The notes under the pieces are model-generated. The model did not search any database. It was not told where the DNA came from and saw only the letters and a list, made by a program, of their open reading frames with translations. Shown here piece by piece: positions 26,651 to 34,743 of a DNA stretch of 55,367 nt. Within the stretch, counting starts at the first letter, position 1, and each line of letters starts with the position of its first letter. Source of the stretch: an uncultured Bryobacteraceae bacterium (lineage in GTDB: Bacteria > Acidobacteriota > Terriglobia > Bryobacterales > Bryobacteraceae). Position numbers and translations under genes: made by a program. The stretch is from positions 1-55,367 of the forward strand of contig CAKZUE010000073.1 in NCBI GenBank assembly GCA_937920635.1. The letters are read 5' to 3'.

Positions 26651-28414
26651 TCACTCAAACCGGAGCCGCCCGGTCGAGGTGGAACCGCTGGCATTGAGAA
26701 TCTCCACCTCCACAGAATCCAGCTCTGTATGGGTTCCCGATACCGGGAAGTGGGCGCGCAGGCCGAAGATGCTGCCGGAAACTGTCTTGTAGTAGTCGCC
26801 AAACGCCCCGCGCACATCCACATCGATCCGACCTGGCGAGGCGGGCTGGCCCGATTTCAGGTAGAAAGTGAAGGACAACTTCGAAGCGCTCCGGCTGGTG
26901 TCGAATCCCGTGAGAGTCACCTGGGCATTGGCCGAGCTGACCGCCGCTTTTGCCTCCGTCAACACCACCGGCAAGGGCGAGATGCGGATCGTCTCCTCCG
27001 CGCTCTTTGTCCCGACGGCAATCCGGATCCGGATGGTCCCGGCGGTGGAACCGGTCTGGAGAACGAGTTCGCCTGACTCCGCCGCGCCCTCGGCGAAGGA
27101 GACCGGCTGGCTGCGGGCGGACACGGGCAACAGCATCACAGCGGTGTCGTCCGGCAAGCCGGAATCCGGGGTGAACGTCACTGTCAGTGCGCCGGTGACC
27201 GCCGCCCGTGCCGCCTCCGACAGCCTGACTCTGAACTTCATCTGCTTGACCGGACCTGGCGGATCCGACCACACGAACGAAGGAGTGGGAGGAGGAAAAT
27301 CGTTGACCTGAACCTCCAGCGGGAAGCTGCGCTGTTCGACGGTCAGCGTCCCGCTTGCCACTCCGACGCGATCGGACTGGAAGTGCAGTTCCATGACCGA
27401 CGGATCCGCCGTCGGCAGGAGCCGGAAACCTTCGCCCGTCACGGACGCCGGCGCGGGAGGAGTAATGCGGATACGGCGGATCAAAGCCGACCGGCGTTCG
27501 ATCGCCCCAAGACTCACCTTCTCGCCCGCCTTCAACCAGATCCACCCGCTGCCACTCTCTAATTCGACACTTGAAGAAGTAGTGCTTGCCCCCAGCAGCG
27601 TCACTCTGAGGTCGTTGACGTGCAGCGTTCGTGCGTATTCGCCAGGAGCTTCCGGAGCGAAACGGACGGAAAAGTCGGCGAACTCCCCCGGCGCGATGAT
27701 GCGTGGCGGAAAGAACTGGTCGAATGTCTTGAATGGCCCAGGATCGATCGAAAGCCGCGTAATTACCACAGCCGTAGAGCCCGTATTCCGAACCCGGAAC
27801 CTTGCCGTTGACGACTCCCCGGGCACCGCTGGCGGCATCGTAAATGTATCTCCTACCGGGGTTTCATTGTTGCCATCCCGAAAGAGTAATCGAAAGCTTG
27901 GGACTTCGGCAAGTGGAACCACAGTGGCGGAGCCGTCGTCTGTTCTTGCCAGAATCTGGTCGCCTTCCCGGACGGCGTGAAGCCCGGGTCCGATCTGCTC
28001 AGGATGTGGGTCGAGTTCTTTTTCTACTATTGTAAATTCTGGATCCCGACCCTTGTCGATAGCAGCCAACTGGTCAGCCAATGGAAAATAAAAAGACAGT
28101 CGGCCATCGTTTCCCGATTCCAGTTTGTGCGCGGGACCCTCGGGAGCTTCAAAGCTCTGGCAACCCTCTTCATCAGAGCACAGGAAGAGATGCTTTGCGG
28201 TTTTATACCACAATAGCCGTCCGTCGTAGCCCGCACTCAGCACATCCTCGGGAATAATTACAGGCGCCTCCCAGGCGCCTGGTGCGCCTGCGAGCGCCCG
28301 CAAGGCCCCGCGGCCATCGGCGAAATAACCTCGGATAGGCCGGTTCTGGGCGAGAGCCGAAAGCGGAAGGAGCAGGCAGCAAATGAACAGGAAAGCCCGT
28401 GTTTTCATATTCAT
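26651..28414 (-). CDS. Secreted choice-of-anchor-D-like protein
   Basis: This 587-residue exported protein of unknown function has a signal peptide (residues 1-22, ALA before Q23). Its first part, residues about 25-180, has a beta-propeller-like feel (GYFADGRGALRAL, AGYDGRLLWYKT, GNDGRLSFYF). Residues about 192-275 form an Ig-like ASPM-SPD-2-Hydin/choice-of-anchor-D segment (RFRVRNTGSTAVVITRLSI, FAPEAPGEYARTLHV). Further beta-sandwich repeats follow. The gene starts at ATG 28414, overlapping the upstream gene by 4 nt. It is probably a surface or periplasmic binding scaffold; the partner is unknown. Confidence 0.72.
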   Translation of the reverse strand: MNMKTRAFLFICCLLLPLSALAQNRPIRGYFADGRGALRALAGAPGAWEAPVIIPEDVLSAGYDGRLLWYKTAKHLFLCSDEEGCQSFEAPEGPAHKLESGNDGRLSFYFPLADQLAAIDKGRDPEFTIVEKELDPHPEQIGPGLHAVREGDQILARTDDGSATVVPLAEVPSFRLLFRDGNNETPVGDTFTMPPAVPGESSTARFRVRNTGSTAVVITRLSIDPGPFKTFDQFFPPRIIAPGEFADFSVRFAPEAPGEYARTLHVNDLRVTLLGASTTSSSVELESGSGWIWLKAGEKVSLGAIERRSALIRRIRITPPAPASVTGEGFRLLPTADPSVMELHFQSDRVGVASGTLTVEQRSFPLEVQVNDFPPPTPSFVWSDPPGPVKQMKFRVRLSEAARAAVTGALTVTFTPDSGLPDDTAVMLLPVSARSQPVSFAEGAAESGELVLQTGSTAGTIRIRIAVGTKSAEETIRISPLPVVLTEAKAAVSSANAQVTLTGFDTSRSASKLSFTFYLKSGQPASPGRIDVDVRGAFGDYYKTVSGSIFGLRAHFPVSGTHTELDSVEVEILNASGSTSTGRLRFE

Positions 28415-29031
28415 GGTTTCCCAATGGTGATCGTGGGGGTTCCGATCGTCGGCGTAACGACGACGGCAGCGGGAGGTGTGTAAGATGGCGCGCCGCCGTT
28501 CCTGCCGCTGGACAAGGCGACGCCGGCGGCAGCCCCGGCGCCGACCGCAATCAGCACGATCCACTTCTTCGAGCCGGAGGGGGCGCGATAGGACGGATTG
28601 GCTCGATCCTGGCGGGAGAGCCTGGTTCCGGCCGAGACCTCCACCGGAATCCGCGCCTCGGCGCGCAGACTGCCGGAAACGGCGGCCACGGTGATCTCGA
28701 GCCTCCCCGGCTCCGCGCCCCAACGGATCCCGTAAACGGACGCCTCGCCTCCGGCTCCGGTGACGGTGGACTCAGTCCGCAGCCCGCTGGCGAAAGCTCC
28801 CGTTGGGCCTTGGGCAGGGAGCCGGAAGTGGACGGTGGCGCCGGGAACCGGGCGGCCACCGGCATCCTTCACAACCACGGCAAAGCGTCGCGAGGAGAAA
28901 GCCTGGGCTGGCACCACAACGCCAGCGCCCTCAACGACGTCAATACGGAGAGATTCCTGGCCGGAAGCCGCGAGCGCCGCGGCGGCCCACAGAACGCATA
29001 GAAAGCGCCCTGAAAGACACGAAAAGCGCAT
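28411..29031 (-). CDS. Exported Ig-like-domain protein with C-terminal membrane anchor
   Basis: This 206-residue hypothetical protein has an N-terminal signal sequence (residues 1-23, Cys/Ala/Leu-rich). A single Big-1/invasin-like beta-sandwich covers about residues 45-132 (VVVKDAGGRPVPGATVHFRL, TESTVTGAGGEASVYG). One transmembrane helix follows (about 157-173, WIVLIAVGAGAAAGVAL), then a Thr/Pro-rich tail. It is translationally coupled to the next secreted protein gene, so the two are probably an envelope pair. No known function is assigned. Confidence 0.7.
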   Translation of the reverse strand: MRFSCLSGRFLCVLWAAAALAASGQESLRIDVVEGAGVVVPAQAFSSRRFAVVVKDAGGRPVPGATVHFRLPAQGPTGAFASGLRTESTVTGAGGEASVYGIRWGAEPGRLEITVAAVSGSLRAEARIPVEVSAGTRLSRQDRANPSYRAPSGSKKWIVLIAVGAGAAAGVALSSGRNGGAPSYTPPAAVVVTPTIGTPTITIGKP

Positions 29032-29062
29032 GATGGGACACCTGCCTCTCAGGCGGCCCCGG

Positions 29063-29770
29063 CTAGTGCTGGATCAGGACGACGGTGATGTTGTCCGGAC
29101 CGCCTTGAGCCCTGGCCGCTTCAATGAGTAAGTGGGCGCGGTGCTCCAAAGATATCGGATGAAGTAGCGTCTCGCGGATTTCTTCTTCAGAAACGACCCC
29201 GTGGAGGCCGTCGCTTGAGAGGAGGACCAGACTGCCCGGAGGCAGGTCTACGGGAAAAACCTGTACCCGGACCTCCGGTCCGACGCCGAGAGCCATCGTC
29301 AGAACATGGCGCATGGGGTGGACGCGGAGATTCTCCTCGCTGATACCCAGGGGGCGTCCCACCTCGTTGACCCAGGATTGATCCTGAGTAAGCTGCTCGA
29401 GGGTCTCGCCCAACAGGAGCCAGGCGCGGCTGTCACCGACGTTGGCAACGATGCAATCGCTGCCGGTTTCCAGCAGGCAGACCAGAGTCGTGCCCATTCC
29501 CTTGCGGCGCGGATCGGCGCTGGCGGCGTCGAAAATGCGCTGATTGGCGTGCTCGATGGCGCGTACCAGCGTTTCGGCATCGCGGATGGAGGTGGACTTG
29601 AGGAAGGAATGGACGCTGTGGACGGCCATCTGCGAGGCTACCTCGCCGGCTTCTGCGCCGCCCATGCCATCGGCGACGATGTAAAGCCCAAGCTCAGGAT
29701 CCACGAGGAAGGAATCCTCGTTGTTGGTCCTGACGCAGCCGAGATCGCTGAGTCCGAATGAAGAAAGCAC
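29063..29770 (-). CDS. PP2C-family serine/threonine phosphatase
   Basis: This metal-dependent protein phosphatase probably reverses Hanks-type kinase phosphorylation. The 235-residue protein has all PP2C motifs: GCVRTNNEDSF, VADGMGG, GTTLVCLL, NVGDSRAWLL, LTQDQSWV, LSSDGLHGVV and DNITVVLI. No membrane segment is present. The start is GTG at 29770, with a TATAAT only about 12 nt upstream, predicting a leader of a few nucleotides. No Ser/Thr kinase gene is in the window, so the partner lies elsewhere. Confidence 0.93.
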   Translation of the reverse strand: MLSSFGLSDLGCVRTNNEDSFLVDPELGLYIVADGMGGAEAGEVASQMAVHSVHSFLKSTSIRDAETLVRAIEHANQRIFDAASADPRRKGMGTTLVCLLETGSDCIVANVGDSRAWLLLGETLEQLTQDQSWVNEVGRPLGISEENLRVHPMRHVLTMALGVGPEVRVQVFPVDLPPGSLVLLSSDGLHGVVSEEEIRETLLHPISLEHRAHLLIEAARAQGGPDNITVVLIQH

Positions 29771-29781
29771 GCTTCCCTGCG

Positions 29782-29787
29782 ATTATA
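29782..29787 (-). promoter_or_regulatory. -10 element of the PP2C gene
   Basis: TATAAT on the minus strand predicts a start near 29775, 5-6 nt before the GTG. This would be an almost leaderless message. No consensus -35 is seen. Confidence 0.5.
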
Positions 29788-30074
29788 GACGTAAAGTGAG
29801 CTGGCCGCCACGCGCGGATCGCCGCGCTAGCCATCCTTTTCAGATTACGGATTCCGTCCGGCACATTGGCGCATCATGCCAGCGGGCCGCAGGATCGATT
29901 TCCGTGGCGCCCGGAGCCGCCACAAAAGGCACAGAAGGCGATGCGCACGGTCCCGGGCGGCTTCATCCAGCCCAAGCTGCGGCCTTCAGGCGCGCGTCCG
30001 GGGCAGGTGAGTCTTTCCTCAGCAGGGCCGCAGCGCAACACATCCGCGGGAAGGGGCCGCCTGATCTGCGAGGA
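29788..30074. other. Gap between the PP2C gene and the tRNA-Leu 3' structure
   Basis: I see no gene, repeat or regulatory element here beyond the flanking -10 and hairpin. Open frames across it are GC-driven and lack ribosome sites. Confidence 0.5.
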
Positions 30075-30126
30075 ACGGGGGACGGCGGGGCGGGGAATGG
30101 AGGGTGGGGGGTACGCCGTCCCCCGT
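30075..30126. terminator. 12-bp hairpin enclosing a G-quadruplex motif, downstream of tRNA-Leu
   Basis: ACGGGGGACGGC (30075-30086) pairs perfectly with GCCGTCCCCCGT (30115-30126). The 28-nt loop contains four G-runs in the plus strand (GGGG-C-GGGG-AATGGA-GGG-T-GGGGGG), matching a classical intramolecular quadruplex pattern. It lies 15 nt beyond the tRNA-Leu 3' end, and the G-rich strand is the template for that transcription. It probably stops or pauses RNA polymerase; there is no T-run. Confidence 0.6.
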
Positions 30127-30140
30127 GGGGCGAAAGACCT

Positions 30141-30227
30141 TGGTGCGGTCGAGAGGACTTGAACCTCCACGGGATTGCTCCCGCTAGCACCTCAAGCTAG
30201 TGCGTCTGCCAATTCCGCCACGACCGC
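30141..30227 (-). tRNA. tRNA-Leu (anticodon GAG)
   Basis: This is an 87-nt class II tRNA with a long variable arm. The acceptor is GCGGTCG/CGACCGC, with discriminator A and an encoded CCA. The anticodon loop CTTGAGG reads CTC. It follows secG by 26 nt on the same strand, the same arrangement as secG-leuU(GAG) in E. coli. Confidence 0.96.
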
Positions 30228-30239
30228 AGAACCACCTTC

Positions 30240-30245
30240 ATTATA
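30240..30245 (-). promoter_or_regulatory. -10 element of tRNA-Leu
   Basis: TATAAT in the secG-tRNA gap is 13 nt before the tRNA 5' end. It may give the tRNA its own transcript in addition to read-through from secG. Confidence 0.45.
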
Positions 30246-30253
30246 CGTCAGAG

Positions 30254-30607
30254 CTACTTCCGGGCGGGAGCCGGAGCCGGCTGCTGGCCCGGAATGGCTG
30301 GAGTGGAGGTGGACGGCTTGGCGGGAGCGCTCTGGGAGGCAGGCGCCTTGTCGAGCACGGAGCCGGTGACGTGGCCCTCGCGGGTGTACAGGATGGCCAG
30401 CGAGAGCGAGGTCACCATGAACAACGCGGCGCTGATCGTGGTCGCCTTCGAAAGAATGGTTGCGGCGCCCCGGGGACCAAATGCCGTCTGGGAGCCCATG
30501 CCGCCAAACGCCCCGGCCAGATCAGCCGCCTTGCCGCTCTGCAGCAGCACGACGATGATCAGGAACAGACAGACAAGGACATGGATGATGGTCAGCAGAA
30601 TGATCAT
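30254..30607 (-). CDS. secG: Protein-export membrane protein SecG
   Basis: This is an auxiliary subunit of the SecYEG translocon in the inner membrane. From ATG at 30607 the 117-residue protein has two hydrophobic helices (about 1-22 and 50-72). Between them is the conserved [18 protein letters not shown] loop with [17 protein letters not shown]. The C-terminal 35 residues are a Pro/Ala/Ser-rich tail. The start is set by GGGAG 6 nt upstream; the open frame extends to 30715 but the extra residues are not SecG-like. Confidence 0.93.
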   Translation of the reverse strand: MIILLTIIHVLVCLFLIIVVLLQSGKAADLAGAFGGMGSQTAFGPRGAATILSKATTISAALFMVTSLSLAILYTREGHVTGSVLDKAPASQSAPAKPSTSTPAIPGQQPAPAPARK

Positions 30608-30662
30608 GGTGACTCCCGGGATGCCGCACGCCGCCGCCAGGCGCCGCGCTACCCAAACCATC

Positions 30663-30668
30663 AGTATA
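30663..30668 (-). promoter_or_regulatory. -10 element of secG
   Basis: TATACT on the minus strand predicts a start near 30656 and a leader of about 48 nt. It lies just downstream of the terminator of the preceding receptor gene, so secG appears to start its own unit. Confidence 0.5.
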
Positions 30669-30679
30669 CCGTGGCGGCC

Positions 30680-30723
30680 GCCAGAAAGAACGAGAGCCTG
30701 TGGCGCGCCGGCCACAGGCTCTC
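30680..30723 (-). terminator. Intrinsic terminator of the TonB-dependent receptor gene
   Basis: A perfect 13-bp stem GAGAGCCTGTGGC/GCCACAGGCTCTC with a 6-nt loop lies 21 nt after the receptor stop. On the minus strand it is followed by GTTCTTTCT, a T-rich tail. This is the clearest terminator in the window. Confidence 0.82.
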
Positions 30724-30744
30724 TCGAACAGGGCCGAGGCGGCG

Positions 30745-33700
30745 TCAGAACACGAACCGCGCCCCGATCTGCGCCCGGCGCGCATTGGTGCCGTCCGGGA
30801 AGCCCTGGCTCGCCGAGCCGCCGCCGTAGGGCAGCGGGGTGATGTTTGCGCCCCGGGCTTCAAATGCCTGCGTGAACACGCTCGTATTGGAGACGTTGTT
30901 GAACACGTTGAACGCCTCAAAGACGAACATGGCGCGCAGGCGCTCGCTCATTCTGAAGCTCTTCGACAGGCGGGCATCCAGGCGTCCGATCGATTCGATC
31001 GGGAGCGAGGTGCGCGCCCAGAAGGGAACGCGGGCGTCCCCTCCAAAGCCATTCAGCGTGTTGTTGAAAGCCGACCCGCTGAACGGCAGGCTGACCACGC
31101 GCAGGGTCGGCGTCGCGTAGCGGGCGCTGGCGATGGTGGCGATCATCGACAGGTTCCAGCCGTTGACGAGCGCGTCGGTGGCGCGGCTGGCGGTCTTGAT
31201 CCGCGGCGGAGCGATGACGCCGCTCAGCACCAGGCGGTGGCGCTGGTCGAGCTGGCTGGTGGCTTTCTGCTCGGCATAGTTGCCGTTGGACAGCGTACGC
31301 AGCGAGTCCGTGGCGATGAACAGGTTGTTGTTGGCCGCGCCCTGGTTCAGGTCGCGCGCGTGCGACCAGGTGTAGGAGACGTTGCCCTGCATCCATCGCC
31401 CGGCGCGGCGGCGGAGCTGCACGACAAGGCCGTCGTACCAGAGGCGTCCGCCGTTTTCGAGCTGGTTGATGCGCTGATAGTTCTTGTCGATGCGGTTGGC
31501 GAACAGGTACACGGGCGTCGAGTACGTGCCTACGTTCTGGCCGTTGGAGTCCTGGATCGTGTAGGTGACCGTCTGAGCCGTGGGGCCAATGTTGAGGTCG
31601 CGCGTCATGAAGAACTTCACGCCGCGGCTGGCGATGTAGGAGATGGTGATGCCCGTGGTGCGGGTGATCTCCCGCTCGATGCCGAAGTCCCACATCTGCG
31701 TGTAAGGCGTGGCCAGGTTGGGATCGGCAAAGCCCATGCTGGAAGTGCCCGCGGGCAGATTCAGGCCGTCGCCGGGAAGGAAGTTGGGGAACACGGGGCC
31801 GGCGGCTAGCTGCGCCGGGTTGGTGTTTTGCAGCGTGATGGCGCGCTGTTCCACACCATTACCCTGGAGCAGATTGCCGAGCAGCGCGCCGGGCATGCGG
31901 GCGTAAAAGATGCCGTAACTGCCGCGGATGACGGTCTTCGCCCGGCGGTCGAGCGCGTAGACAAAGCCGATGCGCGGGGCGAAATTCTTCTTCGGCTGCC
32001 GGATCTGGCCGGTCTGCGGATAGTCCGGGTTGATCACGTCCGGCTGGAAGAACTGCGCATACTCGTACCGCACCCCGTAATTCAGCGTCAGGCGGCTGCT
32101 GATCTTGAATTGATCCTGCGCAAAGAAGTTCCAGTCGCGGATGAAGAAGTCGATCTTCGGGCGGCCGAACGTCTGCGCGTAGCGCTGCCACCGCTTGCCG
32201 CCGTCCAGATTGGTGAGATCCTGCGCGAACGCGGTAAACGTCGCGTACGTGTAAGTGCCGCGCCCGTTGTTCAGCAGATCCACAACGTCTTTCGTGTGCG
32301 AGAAATCGATGCCGAACTTGGCGTTGTGGCGCCCTTTGAGCCACGTCAGATTGTTGGTGAACTGGTAGCGGTCCTCGGTAGGCTGCACGCGCGGCAGGAA
32401 CGTCGCCACGCCGAGGTTCGACTGCCCCTGCACGCTCAACTGGCCCAGCAGCCCGTTGGGTGGCGCGAGCTTGGGGTTCACGGCGTCGTAGAGCCGGTCC
32501 TTCATGTAGCCGAAGCGCGCTTCGTTCACCAGCGTCGGCGTCAGCAGCCAGGTGTGCGAGAGGCGCGCGAACCGGGTGCGGACGCTCGAGTCGCCGTTGT
32601 TGCCCACGCCCGCGCCGGTGTTCAGCGTGGCCTGGGTCTGGATGCCATTCGGCGAGAACCAGTTCATGACGTTGCCGCTCAGCGCCAGCGAGTGGCGCTC
32701 ATTCGGGCGCCAGTCGAGCTTGCCGAACACGGCGTTCTGGTCCGCGTTGCGCTCCACCTGGCCGAAGAAACGTTTGAAGTAATCGATCGCGTTCTGGCAC
32801 TGCTGCGGCGTGGCGGGCGCGCCGCAGGTTCCGATGAACTGCCCCGTGGCGGTGAACAGTTGCGGATTGGTGACGGAGCTGGCCAGCGGGAAGTAGCGGC
32901 GGGTGATTTCGCCGTTGAAGAAGTAGAACAGCTTATCCTTCTGAATGGGTCCGCCAATGGAGCCGCCCGCCTGGTTGCGGCGCTCGGGCGGGTTGAAGGT
33001 GGCATAACGGTCGCGCGCGTTGAAGTCCTGGTTACGGAAGAACCAGAACCCGGTGCCGTGGACGTCATTGGTGCCGCTCTTGGTGACGGTGTTAATGACG
33101 CCGCCCACGGAGCGGCCGAACTCGGCGGCAAAGCCCGAGCTCTGCACCTGGAACTCCTGCACTGCGTCCTGGCTTATGTTGGAGCTGATGCGCGTGCGTC
33201 CGGCGTTCTCGTTGTAGTAGCCCTGCGTGGTGTCGTTGCCGTCGGTGAGAAACGCGTTGCCGCCCGGAGTGCCGCGGAAGGTGACCAGCCCGAAGGTGCC
33301 GTCTTCAGTCACACCCGGGGTGAGCAGCACGAAGCTGTCCACGCGGCGTCCGTTGATCGGCAGGTTCATGATGTCGCGGTCCTCGACCACCTGCGAGACG
33401 CCGGTCTTGAGCTGGTCGACGACCGGAGTGGAGTCGGTGACCGTGATCTCCTGCACCTGCGCCTGCACGTCGAGAACGACGTTCAGGGCCACGTTCTGGC
33501 CGACGAGCACCTGGATTTCCTTCGCCTCCCAGGGGGCGAAACCCTGCCGCGTGACCGTGACCTGATAGCCTGACGCCGGCGGCAGCGAGGGCGCGGCGAA
33601 CAGGCCGGCTTCATTCGTTTCGAGGTTGCGCCGGATGCCGAGCGACGGATTGCTGACCACAACCGCCGCGCCGGGAACCACAGCGCCACTGGCATCACGA

Positions 33701-33807
33701 ACCGTTCCGTTGATCGCCCCCAGCCCGGCGAGCGACTGTGCGAACACAGGCGCGGCTGCCAGAAGGCAGACGACGGCAAAAATCGGGTAGAGTGTCTTTT
33801 TCAACAA
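30745..33807 (-). CDS. Oar-like TonB-dependent receptor with carboxypeptidase-regulatory-like domain
   Basis: This 1020-residue outer-membrane protein has a signal peptide (about 1-23, ending VFAQ). A CarboxypepD_reg-like beta-sandwich follows at about 30-115 ([20 protein letters not shown]), then a plug domain ([40 protein letters not shown]). A large beta-barrel ends in aromatic RFVF, the usual outer-membrane insertion signal. Such Oar-type receptors are greatly expanded in acidobacteria; the ligand is unknown. It starts with TTG at 33807, set by AGGAG 7 nt upstream. A minus-strand TATACT lies about 30 nt upstream and a strong terminator follows, so it is monocistronic. Confidence 0.9.
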   Translation of the reverse strand: MLKKTLYPIFAVVCLLAAAPVFAQSLAGLGAINGTVRDASGAVVPGAAVVVSNPSLGIRRNLETNEAGLFAAPSLPPASGYQVTVTRQGFAPWEAKEIQVLVGQNVALNVVLDVQAQVQEITVTDSTPVVDQLKTGVSQVVEDRDIMNLPINGRRVDSFVLLTPGVTEDGTFGLVTFRGTPGGNAFLTDGNDTTQGYYNENAGRTRISSNISQDAVQEFQVQSSGFAAEFGRSVGGVINTVTKSGTNDVHGTGFWFFRNQDFNARDRYATFNPPERRNQAGGSIGGPIQKDKLFYFFNGEITRRYFPLASSVTNPQLFTATGQFIGTCGAPATPQQCQNAIDYFKRFFGQVERNADQNAVFGKLDWRPNERHSLALSGNVMNWFSPNGIQTQATLNTGAGVGNNGDSSVRTRFARLSHTWLLTPTLVNEARFGYMKDRLYDAVNPKLAPPNGLLGQLSVQGQSNLGVATFLPRVQPTEDRYQFTNNLTWLKGRHNAKFGIDFSHTKDVVDLLNNGRGTYTYATFTAFAQDLTNLDGGKRWQRYAQTFGRPKIDFFIRDWNFFAQDQFKISSRLTLNYGVRYEYAQFFQPDVINPDYPQTGQIRQPKKNFAPRIGFVYALDRRAKTVIRGSYGIFYARMPGALLGNLLQGNGVEQRAITLQNTNPAQLAAGPVFPNFLPGDGLNLPAGTSSMGFADPNLATPYTQMWDFGIEREITRTTGITISYIASRGVKFFMTRDLNIGPTAQTVTYTIQDSNGQNVGTYSTPVYLFANRIDKNYQRINQLENGGRLWYDGLVVQLRRRAGRWMQGNVSYTWSHARDLNQGAANNNLFIATDSLRTLSNGNYAEQKATSQLDQRHRLVLSGVIAPPRIKTASRATDALVNGWNLSMIATIASARYATPTLRVVSLPFSGSAFNNTLNGFGGDARVPFWARTSLPIESIGRLDARLSKSFRMSERLRAMFVFEAFNVFNNVSNTSVFTQAFEARGANITPLPYGGGSASQGFPDGTNARRAQIGARFVF

Positions 33808-33836
33808 GCGCAGACTCCTGAAGTGGGTTAAATACC

Positions 33837-33842
33837 AGTATA
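33837..33842 (-). promoter_or_regulatory. -10 element of the TonB-dependent receptor gene
   Basis: TATACT on the minus strand in the 80-nt divergent gap gives a start near 33830 and a leader of about 23 nt including AGGAG. No clear -35 is seen. Confidence 0.5.
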
Positions 33843-33887
33843 AGCCAGCAGTTTGTTTTGGTAGCGTAAAGGCTTGGGAACAGTTTC

Positions 33888-34664
33888 ATGAAAGAGCGCC
33901 GCACGGCAGTCATCACAGGTTCGAGCAGGGGGCTGGGGCGCGCGATGGCCCTGCGGCTGTCGCGTTCGGGATGGCGCGTCGTGATTCACGGCACGGACGC
34001 GGCGCGGGCGGAGGCGGTCCGCGCGGAGTGCGGCGGAGACGCCGAAACATTTCTGGGCGATATTGCTTTGAAGGACACGAACGAGGCGCTGGCGCGCTTC
34101 GCGGTGGAGAAGACCGGGCGGCTGGACGCGTGGATCAGCAACGCAGGGCTGGTGAAGATGGAGCCGTTTCTCGACTTCAACGCCGAGACGTGGCAGCGGC
34201 TCGTCGACATCCACCTGAGCGGGGCGTTTTACGGCGGGCAGGCGGCGGCGCGGGAGATGGTGAAGCGCGGCTGGGGGCGCCTCGTCCATATCTCGACCAT
34301 AGCCGCCGCGTTCGGGCAGTTCGGATTCGCCGCTTATGCGCCGGTGAAAGCGGGCGTGGAAGCGCTGGCGCGGGTGATGGCGGTGGAGCTGGCGGCGCAC
34401 GGAATCACCGTCAATACGGTGGCGCCGGGTCCGGTGTGGAACGAAATGCTCGAGGGACTGTACGGGGCGGAGCGCCTGCGCGAACGGGAGCGCACGATCC
34501 CCCTCCAGCGCATGGCTCTGGCGGAAGAGGTGGCGGCGGCGGTGGAGTGGCTCCTGTCGGAGGATGCCGCCTACATCACCGGGCAGATCCTGCGCGTCGA
34601 CGGCGGGGCGAGCGCGGCGGGACCATTCACCATGGAGGTCTACAGGCGCAGCGCGCCCCGGTAG
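33888..34664 (+). CDS. SDR-family oxidoreductase
   Basis: This is a short-chain dehydrogenase/reductase of 258 residues. It has the cofactor motif TGSSRGLG at about residues 10-17 and the NAG motif (ISNAGLVKM). The catalytic Ser is in HISTIAA, YxxxK is YAPVK, and the C-terminal GQILRVDGGAS is usual for the classical family. The substrate cannot be read from sequence; the closest pattern is 3-oxoacyl-ACP reductase-like. It is divergent from the receptor gene and followed after 79 nt by korA, which has its own -10. Confidence 0.87.
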   Translation: MKERRTAVITGSSRGLGRAMALRLSRSGWRVVIHGTDAARAEAVRAECGGDAETFLGDIALKDTNEALARFAVEKTGRLDAWISNAGLVKMEPFLDFNAETWQRLVDIHLSGAFYGGQAAAREMVKRGWGRLVHISTIAAAFGQFGFAAYAPVKAGVEALARVMAVELAAHGITVNTVAPGPVWNEMLEGLYGAERLRERERTIPLQRMALAEEVAAAVEWLLSEDAAYITGQILRVDGGASAAGPFTMEVYRRSAPR

Positions 34665-34707
34665 TTCACGCTTTCTCCCCGCAGTGGCGTTCCCGCCGCC
34701 GCCGCCA

Positions 34708-34713
34708 TATAAT
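34708..34713 (+). promoter_or_regulatory. -10 element of the kor operon
   Basis: TATAAT lies 31 nt before the korA ATG, with AGGAGG between them. No clear -35 is seen. It suggests korAB-CBS is transcribed separately from the SDR gene. Confidence 0.5.
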
Positions 34714-34743
34714 GAACGAAAACCTGTCAGGAGGCAGGCCGGG

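Noticed and set aside
26641-28414. TPP riboswitch for thiD
   Set aside because: There is no room or motif: thiD follows the previous gene by 10 nt.
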